Assembly (NCBI GenBank): GCA_014155875.1 | Contig: JACEFZ010026850.1 | Span: forward strand, 840,001-904,000 | Direction of reading: 5' to 3' | Origin: Cepaea nemoralis | Taxonomy: Eukaryota > Mollusca > Gastropoda > Stylommatophora > Helicidae | DNA: 64,000 nt | Shown here: one piece after another, positions 55,709 through 64,000 of the stretch | Position numbering within the stretch: the stretch's first letter is position 1 | How the letters are laid out: the number at the start of each line of letters is the position of its first letter | Notes under the pieces: generated by a model | Seen by the model: only the letters and a program-made list of their open reading frames with translations | The model's database searches: none | Told to the model about the DNA's origin: nothing | Program-made: the position numbers and the translations under genes

Positions 55709-56264
55709 AGTGTTTCATCAAAGCGGCTTTTAATTCTTCGTAGTTATTTTCATGTCCTGGTGGTAGGCGTGTGTAAACCTCGTAACCCGAACCTCGTAAT
55801 CCCTGGGCTAATTTAAGATTCCATTTGCTTCTATCCAGTCCCATAGCGACTGACATTGCTTCAAAACGATTCACGTATTGGTCAAATTTTTCTGTAGATT
55901 CCTCATAAACAACTAAGGGAAACTTCATTGCATTGTAGCCAGGTCCACTCATGTTGGTTGAACCATGTGAAGATGACTCTCCTTCCGCTCCATCTATTTC
56001 TCCCTTAGTTTGTGTTTTGAGTTCTAGTTCTCTCATGCGGTATTCATATTCTCTGTTCTTGTTGGCCTCTTCCGCGTCCAACCGCTTGTTGTTCTGTTCC
56101 ATTTCCATTCGTTTCAATTCCACCTCGGCCTTTCGATCTTCCCTTTCTGCTTGTCGAATTTCCCTCTCCCTCTCCTGTACGTAATCGGTTAGGGCCGAAC
56201 CAGATAAACCTATTTCTTCCCCGTTTGCCCTAAGTTACGCCGTGGTTAGTTTATGAGTGGCCAT
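55683..56264 (-). pseudogene. LTR element gag
   Basis: Starts MATHKLTTA at 56264, with an in-frame stop after nine codons, then a coiled, charged segment (YVQEREREIRQAEREDRKAE, KRMEMEQNNKRLDAE) and the capsid-like KFPLVVYEESTEKFDQYVNR, KWNLKLAQGLRGSGYEVYTR and EELKAALMKHYE. A small frameshift near 55700 separates it from the next frame. No function beyond the element. Confidence 0.8.
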
Positions 56265-56802
56265 AGTAAAAGAAGGTAAGTCAGCAGGTTGAGTAAAGAC
56301 ACCTCAGGACTGTAAGTAATTTCTCAATATCTAAAATAAATATCTATCTATATAGTTTATCTCTACGACACCACACAGTACAGCACAACCAATCTCTCAA
56401 CCACAAGAGGAGATTTAGGATAAAGACTTATGTAGACGTGTAAAAGTGTGCACAAATAGGTAATGTGTCTTAACACCTATCCACATTCATCCTGTCTGGA
56501 CCTTTCTCACTGTAAGGTCCCCAACATTAATGTAATGTCTCTAACATAAATGTAATGGCACCATATATCCCCTGGACATGCTCTCCTTTAAAGATCATCA
56601 ATATGTATACTCATATGTATTTACCAATATGTAGGTATTATACCAATACGCATCTACCACGCTGGGCAGTTACCCCGCTGCTCTACCATTTAATGTCGCT
56701 TGTCGTCCCGGGAGGAACGTGGAATCAACAAGCAGACCTTTAAGATCCTTATACTTGGGAATTATTGACAGGCTTTTGTCTACACTCCTCCGTTCTGTCT
56801 TC

Positions 56803-56880
<78 letters not shown>

Positions 56881-58373
56881 CCTTCCTAACATACCCTGAC
56901 AACAGTTTCCTCCAACAATTAATAAAATATTTATTGCTGAAAACTATGTCCGTTGTATGTATTGAATGTGTATATGTAATTTGTAGTGTCTTCTATTGTG
57001 AGTGCAAGATAGGACTCTGAATGTCTATGCTCCGTATCACATCTCTCATCTGCATACGGCCAAGCAACAAGACATCACACATATATGGACAGCTCTCACC
57101 CTGGATGCTCCGTTCCGCTTGAGTCTGGACGTAATCCAATATTGAAAAAACTGTTCACCGTTTGATCACTATAAAATCATGCGATTATGATAAGTTTGAA
57201 TTCAGCATATTTCCCTTTCTTGGAAGATATTAAAATCCATCACTGAAACACATCACCACTGTCTCTTAATTACTTAACAGTTTTTGAATACATGTAAACT
57301 GTTCTTGAGTTCTTCAATGTTTCTTTTAGGTGAGTACCCAATTCAAATATATTTAGCCTATGTCGTTCTGCCTTTATAGAATGAAAGTCCTTTCCATGGT
57401 TTTCAAAAACCTGTTATTTGCAATTCGTTATGTCGGCCCACGATTAGTGAATGGCTATGTTTAAGTTGTTCTAGTGAAGTACTTTCACTGCACAAGTGAA
57501 GTTAATTTCTTTAATCTTCTCTGAGTATGTCAGGAGTTTTCGTGAAACCTGTGGGAGATATATTTAATCAGGTGATATGAGTCTGCTTCAGACTAATTCT
57601 TATGTGAGAGCCTTTCTCCAGCCGTACTCAGACGCTTCCGAAAGATACTCTGACATAAGACAGATGAGTTCACTAAAGTCTAAACGATTAGCTAAAAGAA
57701 GGAAATGGTAAAAGCCAAGCACAAACACCTAGTTCCCTATGCTAGACTATTACGCTAAGGCTAGATTACCTTATATAATCTATGTTAGTCCATGAATTGA
57801 AATACACAAGCACATATGCACTAATATCCCATCGCCTTTAAACAATAAGGGACTTATATCTCTTTTCTAATAAAGGACACATAGATATTCTCCGTCCAGT
57901 TTGGGAGCACACTAACTACAAAAACAAGTTTACAACTATTTATACTCAGTTTCCAATTCTCCGTTATTTTTGATCCACAATCAAATTTGCCGTGATTCCC
58001 CCATCAAAGGTTTGTGAAGTCACGTATTCGTTCGTTGCCGCTCCGTCTCGTCTTCTCCGCTACTCCCCGTTTTCCCCAACTCTCGTACATCAATCAGTTT
58101 TAACGCTTTGATCCACGTCTTCGTGTGTTCCACAACCCGATGTCTCCGCGTCTCCGTTGCTTGTCCGATAAGATCGGCAGTCAATGACCCCTCACAACTG
58201 TATCTTACTTCTATACCATTCGGTCAATAACCTTCACTTTGTCCTCGCTCAAGACTGAAGGCTCGATTGTTATTCTGACTCACGGTCCATAATTTTCCAT
58301 CCTCATACATTGCAAGTAATTTTATATTCCAGTTTATCGGGGAATCACTAAACTCACAAAATACCCGTGACAC
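56265..58373 (-). other. LTR element leader and 5' LTR region
   Basis: No coding frame. On the minus strand a TATA box (gagtataaatag, near 57940) suggests the LTR promoter; (CT)n fills 56806-56876, and aataaatattttatt lies near 56918. Apart from the terminal 75 bp, it does not match the 3' LTR. The inner LTR edge and primer site could not be fixed. Confidence 0.5.
56806..56876. repeat. (CT)n microsatellite
   Basis: About 35 CT dinucleotides in the leader of the LTR element, so it probably expanded after or before insertion within the element. Confidence 0.95.
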
Positions 58374-58448
58374 GTACCTGACGTAATTGCCAGGCATCGA
58401 TGAAGAAGACGTGGCAGAACTGGTGGGGAGATTGGGGAGATTATGACA
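58374..58448 (-). repeat. 5' LTR start, conserved 75 bp
   Basis: Plus strand gacgtaattgccaggcatcg, gtggcagaactggtgggg, agattggggagattatgaca. Matches 48381-48451 apart from a few substitutions and a 3-base gap. This fixes the right edge of the LTR element. Confidence 0.9.
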
Positions 58449-58654
58449 GGGATATTCAAGACTTTCAAGGCACAGACCTCACATGGAAAAAGTCGGATGC
58501 GGATAAAGGTTAGACACTTCTTGCACGCTACATACAGCAGACTTACCAGAAAGACGAGACCGCCAGATAGAGGACCACGACGACACTCTCTCAGTTGTAG
58601 GAGGGGGTCGGGACAGACGAAGAATGCATAATCACAGCTGAGACAATACGTGCG

Positions 58655-59699
58655 ATGCTCAAGAAATCACCTAACATCGACCCAGACCCAGACGGCATCC
58701 GATATGGTGATCTACTGGTGATATCAGATGATGACATGGAACAACTGGCCAGAGAATTCAACACCAGTATCCAGAGGGGTCATATCAAAGAGAAATGGCT
58801 ACACAGCTACTTGCTGCCGTTGCCAAAACCGAGCAAAGACCATTCCAAGATAAGCGGCTACAGAGTCATTACGATGCAGAACACTGCTGGTAAGCTACTG
58901 GAGAAAATTGTAGCACACGACTTGCTTGTGACTTGGAACAACTCGGACTGCTTCCCGCCCACACTTGGAGGATACAGACGTAAAAAAGACTTATGGCTGA
59001 ATGCGGCGGTCTCTTGCTCAAGATGATTACGAAGAATTTCAGGTCAGAGAAGAGACATGTGCGGCCGCCATAGACTTAGAGGACGCATACAATAGATTAT
59101 CCTTCGAGCACTTGATGCAAACCCTCCTCAGACTGAAAGCGCACCATCACCTTGTACGATGGATAGCTGCAGTCCTGTCCCAGTGGAAGGTGGTGCTAAC
59201 ATGCGGGAGTTGGTCTTCTGAGCCGATAACGATACGTCCAAGATTGCCGCAGGGTTCACCACTGTCACCAGTACTATTCAACGTGTATACGGTGCCGATC
59301 ACTGAACAACAGTTACAGTTGGACGGGAGGGGTAGGACTCTGTCATTTGCTGACGACATTCTCGTGTATCGACAGGGTCGAGATAAACAGGCGGTTGCCA
59401 ATGATATGCAGGGTGAACTAGATCGAATTTCCTCACGGTGTGCTGATGGCGGTGCCCTTGTCAACCCTGCAAAGGCACTGGTTACATGGTTCTCCCTAAA
59501 GAAGCCGGCAGTAAGAATGGATGGGAGCATTTTGAGTAGAACTCAGTCAATGACATATCTTGGCGTGAGGCTTGATCGCAGCCTGTCTTTCAGAGATCAT
59601 GTCGATTATGTCATAACGAAAGCTCGAAAAGGTTTGCCAGCAATGAGAGTCATGCCGACTGCCAATATCGAGCAAAGACTGCTAATACTTCTGTTCTAA
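58655..59699 (+). pseudogene. LINE reverse transcriptase
   Basis: Two frames: 58655-59026 (MLKKSPNIDPDPDGIRYGD, LLPLPKPSKDHSKISGYRVI, NTAGKLLEKIVAHDL) and 59001-59699 (motif A AAIDLEDAYNRLSFEHLM; motif B LPQGSPLSPVLFNVYTV; motif C LSFADDILVYRQGRDK; MTYLGVRLDRSLSFRDHV). A frame change near 59010 and a stop at 59697 disable it. FADD and the RNase H downstream place it in the I-type group in the broad sense; the exact clade is not resolved. Confidence 0.85.
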
Positions 59700-60147
59700 G
59701 GACTGGTGTTTTCACCCATCGAGTATGCCCTGGCCATCCTCACTGTCAGCCCTACACAGATTGGAAGACTTGAAAAGGTACAAAACGAAGCCATGCGCAT
59801 AATTTTGGGCTGCACGAGAGACACCAGCTGTGTAGCAATGAGATACCTCCTTGACTTCCTGACAATGAACCACAGGATCAAGATCTGGAGAGCTCGTGCA
59901 TACTTAAAAATAAGTGCAGATGAGCAGCACCCTCTGCATGACGCTATATTCAGAGAAAAGGGTGACAGGCTAAAGAGAGGCAAATCATGGATGGGTCGGG
60001 CGGAAGATATCGTCAGACAGGTCTGCAGTCTTACCAGTATCAACCCCGGCAAGGAATGGGTGGCGGTGCCTCCAGCTTTTAAGTGCACTTTCTCCTGCAT
60101 TATCACACTCGACAGACGGTGCAGAGAGCAGAACCCAGCCGCTGTCA

Positions 60148-60687
60148 ATGCAGAGGTTCAACGCGCTCATCTATGAACACTCAGATAGCCCCGAAGTGCT
60201 CATCTATACAGATGGATCTGTTGTAAAGCAGCAGAGAAGTGCGTGGGCATTTACAGCCCGTTCAGCGGACCGAACCTTTCAAGAATCCAGTGGTGCCCAC
60301 TCTATGACCACGAGCAGCATGACGATGGAGGTGATGGCAGTTACACGGACTTTCATATGGCTGGAGTCACAGCATTATACCAACGTGTGTGTACTAAATG
60401 ATTCAATGAGCATGATTCGGAAGGTCGAAGCTGGATCTGTACGTAGACAGTGGACTGAATCGCTGCGGAAGTCTGTTGTCCGTAAAGTCACCTTCATCTT
60501 CGTCCCGGGACATGCGGGAGTCGAGGGAAATGAACGAGCTGACAAACTGGCTGGCTCTGCACCCCCTGTAGATGGCCAGCCCATGGATCGTGCCGATGTT
60601 AGTAACATCCTTAAAGATATGGCGAGAATAGAGGACTTTGACGTCTGTGAATCCACATCGCTGTCCAGGATGAAAGACCTGGAGTAA
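60148..60687 (+). pseudogene. LINE RNase H domain
   Basis: All four catalytic acids are present: VLIYTDGSVVKQQ, MTMEVMAVTRT, LNDSMSMIRK and FIFVPGHAGVEGNERADKLA. It is the best-kept RNase H in the window. It is separated from RT by frame changes at 59700 and 60150, so no full protein is possible. Confidence 0.85.
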
Positions 60688-60900
60688 GAATTCGGCACGG
60701 CCAGATAACGAGAGGTACATCGGGAAAACAAGGCGCCTCGTCAACCAACACAGAACTGGCACTATTAGCCACCGGACGCTGAAGCATATACTGGGGTGGT
60801 GGGGTGGTGGTGGGGGAGGGGGGGGATCTGAGCACCTATGGATTTGTCCGAATTGCAATGAAGATACACGAACTGATAACATCCGCAGAGTTCATCCAGA

Positions 60901-61285
60901 ACATCAAAGACAAGGGTGGGGGTGGGGTGCTACCACAGCCTCGTGCCCTAATTTCAATAAGTGGCGCTTAATTTATGTGTGCGATAAAAGTCATACCGAA
61001 CGTTCACCTTGACTTCACGAACGCATACGATTTAATTATAAGCTCGCTCTCCCCTCAACATACCAATATGGTTCAGCATTATCCCGGGTAGGCCAGTCAT
61101 TTCCTATTTGTTGTTAATAGATGCAGGACCGTGCGGCAGATTTTCTCAGTGTGATCCAAGTCATCCTAATGCCGCCCCTTACATGTGTGTGTTCTTTTAA
61201 TTTCTTTAAAATTGCCGCCCCCTTACAGTGCCCCCTGAAGCGGCCGCCTCTGAGTGTGCACGACACAGCCTGGATAGATTAATCC
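60901..61285. other. Non-genic, unassigned
   Basis: No domain or repeat recognised. Short GC-rich blocks (gccgccccc, gcggccgcc) occur near 61200-61245. Confidence 0.35.
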
Positions 61286-61289
61286 GCGT

Positions 61290-61500
61290 CTATAAATAAA
61301 TGTGGTAGCGATCACGCAAGCCGTAAAAAAACTTGCTGGCCATATAGAATGTAGGTTGGGGCGGGGGGGGGTGGGAGAGGGTGTTGGTGTGTGTTAGTTT
61401 GGATGTAACAAAATGCGCAGTGCATGCGAAGTTATGTTTTTCTAGGAACGAGGATAGTCTTTCAAGGAATTGATTTCTCACTTGTTTCGTTTTTTACTTT
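61290..61500. repeat. Dispersed repeat, MITE-free copy
   Basis: Matches 44500-44655 plus 45090-45130. At the place where the other copy holds the MITE, this one reads gaggatagtctttcaagga with no insertion. Bases 61501-61940 show nothing named. Confidence 0.7.
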
Positions 61501-61944
61501 CTTGTTGCATTTGCGACAATAAAGAAATAAAGCAAAACGCTAGCAATAATATTCTCTACACGACTACCTAAATATGCTTGTAGATGTACCTCTGTTGCAC
61601 TTTCTAAAACGCAAGCAATCGAAAGGCCAGTAATAACGCCTGTTACACAACTATGTGTTTAGGGAATAACTTCTGTGACACTGCTACGCACAAACTGTTT
61701 TCAATATTTCGGGGACGCTCGTTGGGCCCGGTTCCCGGGAATCAAACCGTCACGATTTTCAGTAAGCAGAACTGTTTAATTTCAAATGCCCGCGCTCGCA
61801 AACAAAATAGTTTCACTTTCATTTTCTCAATGACTGGGATTTCTGTCTGTTTTCGCGTGTGTATAACTATAAACTGTAAGTGTAAGCATTTCACCACGCC
61901 GCGATCTCTGTGTCTGGTGAAATAAATGTCGTTTTTATGTTTTA

Positions 61945-62045
61945 TTAGTTAGTTGCATATCTTTTACAGGACGTAGCAGTCAACTCCAACGATTTTTGGC
62001 TGTTTGTGATTTCTGAGCAAGTTTACGTCCGATATAATATAATAT
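61945..62045 (-). mobile_element. SINE subfamily B, tail fragment
   Basis: gttgcatatcttttacagga, cgtagcagtcaactcc, ctgtttgtgatttctgagc, aagtttacgtcc. The head is missing. Confidence 0.7.
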
Positions 62046-62439
62046 TATATTTTAATGGTGATAACATTATTATTATTTAAAAACATGATAGATTTGTTGA
62101 TTGTATGAACGGATTTAAAAAAAATATCAGAGAGAAAGTGTTCATCCAATAAACAATATTCAGGAGAATGATATTTCATTAAACGAGGAAGAAATGATCA
62201 CGAAGCAGAGTGTGAAATAGCAAATGTTACATGTCCATTGAAGGGAGGACGTAACATTAACCCCGGAGGTAGGGTAAAATACAAAACCAGGATCTACGCT
62301 GAAAGCACTTCTAAAATAATAGAGACATCTATCTTGTAAACTAGTGACAGTGACACAGTTAATGATTTAACGTCTGTCGTTAAACATATTTTGTGACAGC
62401 ATTAATTTTTGTAATGTTTTTGTTTTTCGTTGTTGCTTG

Positions 62440-62640
62440 TCCATTGCAGAATATTGCAGTCAGTTCCAGGTTGATTTTCTAGATAATTTTACGAGCAGTA
62501 GTTTGCCATTGCTTTATGAACCAGAAGTCAACGTTGAAACCCGACCGACCGGTTTGTGGAATGCACCCACAACCCCGCAGTCAGTGCAAGGAAGATAAAG
62601 AGCGATCGCGTTAAACCTCTCTGCCACGCTAACCACTTAT
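62440..62640 (-). mobile_element. SINE subfamily B, diverged
   Basis: ttgcttgtccattgcagaat, gagcagtagtttgccattgc, then gaaacccgaccgaccgg and ctctgccacgctaacc at the head end. The middle is deleted. Confidence 0.6.
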
Positions 62641-62714
62641 TCTTCTTATGCAATATGGTCATGTATCAGAGTTTCAGTACCTTTGGATTTCATGGGAAGA
62701 ACTACACCTCTGTT

Positions 62715-64000
62715 CAGTGTTGCCATTTTAATACTTTTCGCGCTAAATTTAGTGCTTTTTCAAGTCAGTTAGTGCGTAATTTTCCGTTTAGCGCGGCCGC
62801 GTAAATTTAGTGCTTCACAAAATTTTTTGGGTGCTTTTTTGTGCTTTTTTGGAGTGGGTAAAAATTACTTTAAAATTCATTTTGGGAACACTAAAAAGCC
62901 GAATTTGAATTGAAGCAAGGGAGTAAAACAGTCTTAGTACGTTACGGCGCAATATTCAACTAATTTTAACTCCCTTTAATACGATTTAGCTGAAAGCGAA
63001 CGCCATCTTGCAGACAAGTCCAAACGTCAATACATTAGCTTGTAATCGAGTTCATAATTTTGTGGTGTCTACATTATCCTTTCATTTAAGCTTATTTGTG
63101 TTTCACCATAAGCAAGAAATATTGTTAACATTTCAGAGAACAGTGGCTCAGTGACACGAGATTTCAAAAATGGTTGTTAAAAGTAGAAGGGGATAATACT
63201 AAGTGTTTTGCAATATTGCAAATGTTCAATTGCAGCCAGGTTAAATGATATTGAGAGGCACAATGAATACAACGAAACATCAGAAAGCCGAACAACCATT
63301 CAGTACACAAAGGCAAACAACAATTGCATTTGACAAACTGAAAGACGATGTCAAAGAAACAGAAGGATGCATGAGTTTGTTCATAGCTGGCCATTGTTCG
63401 CTTCGCGTTGTTGACCATTTAAGTGAACTCTGCAAGGTACACTTTGGTGACAGCAAAGGATTGCAAGAACTTTAAGCTTAGGAGAACTAAGTGCAGAGCA
63501 GTTATTTCAAATGTACTTGCACCATATTTCACAACAGACTTGACAGCTGATATTGGCAAAAGTAAATACAGCTTATTGATTGATGAGAGCAATGACATTT
63601 CTGAAACTAAGCTACTTGGAGTAGCTATTAGGTACTATTCAGAGACAAGAAAGCAGTTTGTGGTTACTTACTTAGATTTAGTTGAACTGAGTGACTGCAA
63701 CGCACAGGTAAATATGCAATGCGTTAAAAGATTGTTTAAACAAGAATGGACTTGAGTTGCAAAGACTAGTTGCACTCGGCACTGACAATGCGTCTGTCAT
63801 GACAAGGTGTAAACAATGGAGTATATACAAAATTAAAATCCGAAGTTCCTCATCTGGTACTAATTAGGTGTGTATGTCATTCCCTTCAGCTGGCAGTGTC
63901 ACAGGTTGCAGCTGCTTGTCTGCCCAGGAACATCGAGTTCATGATTAAAGAAACATAACTGGTTTTCTCAGTCAAGTCTTTGTCAAGCAAAGTACAGGGA
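62715..64000 (+). mobile_element. hAT transposon, cut by window end
   Basis: Starts with CAGTGTTGCCATTTTAATAC, a hAT-type terminal end, preceded by cctctgtt as the candidate 8-bp target site. Internal short repeats of taaatttagtgctt occur near 62745 and 62805. A transposase-like frame follows from ~63130. The right end is outside the window. Confidence 0.75.
63130..63990 (+). pseudogene. hAT transposase (BED/ZBED-like), frameshifted
   Basis: Pieces: FQKWLLKVEGDNTKCF and RLNDIERHNE (BED finger-like); QRQTTIAFDKLKDD, LFIAGHCSLRVVDHLS (63245-63475); then, after a frame change near 63450, VISNVLAPYFTTDL, YSLLIDESNDISETKLLG, and VAIRYYSETRKQF; then CVCHSLQLAVSQVA. The DESNDIS and CHSLQLA motifs are typical of hAT transposases. 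Several frame changes indicate a dead copy. Confidence 0.75.

Larger units (their letters stand above)
47963..58448 (-). mobile_element. Chimeric Ty3/Gypsy-type LTR element with INT before RT
   Basis: 10.5-kb element on the minus strand. From high to low coordinates: 5' LTR end at 58448, leader, gag (56264-55683), PR-INT-RT (55708-52784), RT/RNase H (to ~51945), then a second INT-RT-RNase H set (51952-49735), a 1.26-kb non-coding part, a polypurine tract and the 3' LTR. In both pol sets the integrase precedes RT, the order described for Gmr1-like elements. The outermost 75 bp of both LTRs match, but the rest does not. No matching target duplication is seen. Confidence 0.85.
58449..60900 (+). 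mobile_element. LINE 3' part: RT and RNase H (continues 47150-47962)
   Basis: Resumes directly after the LTR element: linker with ARYIQQTYQKDETA, RT, RNase H and a C-terminal CPNC motif near 60840, then HPEHQRQG. Related copies: 38395-40350, 41346-41692, 551-1569. Confidence 0.85.

Overview
This is nuclear DNA from an animal. It is AT-rich, has introns with GT/AG borders, and is packed with non-LTR retrotransposons, tRNA-derived SINEs, DNA-transposon relics, microsatellites and minisatellites. Repeat composition and style (RTE-like and RT+RNase H LINEs, SINEs with the ATGGCAAACTACT/CTTGCCAAGAAA core, an INT-before-RT Gypsy element) suggest an invertebrate, most likely a lophotrochozoan such as a mollusc. 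That placement is inference; no species marker was found.

One host gene can be supported. It is on the + strand, with six predicted coding exons at 3386-5836, 9351-9521, 12252-12301, 19187-19382, 21808-21924 and 24608-24874, and an AATAAA at 24931. The exons carry consensus-like splice sites and join in one open frame of 1083 codons plus a stop. The 5' end lies upstream of 3386, probably outside the window. The product has a Ser/Thr/Gln/Glu-rich N-terminal region, about 45 copies of a nine-residue repeat, a short acidic segment and a coiled-coil C-terminal part. I do not recognise the family. Its introns are filled with repeats.

Region by region: 0.3-3.3 kb is a 34-bp minisatellite invaded by a LINE (12-bp target duplication) and a SINE. 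3.4-25 kb is the gene. Its introns hold LINE fragments, a 63-bp tandem repeat, a processed RPL11 pseudogene split by a LINE 3' end (12.4-13.4 kb) and a large inverted repeat (22.0-23.1 kb). 25.2-26.2 kb holds three ~300-bp units ending in (CT)n. 27.6-31.5 kb is a second minisatellite (~35 bp) invaded by a SINE and by an RTE-like LINE, which is itself split by a GT-rich array. 32.2-47.1 kb is a graveyard of SINEs, mariner relics, hAT-type MITEs and LINE copies. 47.1-60.9 kb is one RT+RNase H LINE split by a 10.5-kb Ty3/Gypsy-type element on the minus strand. That element has integrase upstream of reverse transcriptase (Gmr1-like order) and is a chimera of two related elements. The window ends inside a hAT transposon starting near 62715.

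No element looks fully intact: every reverse transcriptase, integrase or transposase frame seen has stops, frameshifts, deletions or lost catalytic residues. Nothing here amounts to a clear new biological system. The best leads are the unrecognised repeat-rich gene, the chimeric INT-first LTR element, and a 126-bp MITE whose loop carries a CCCTAA motif.
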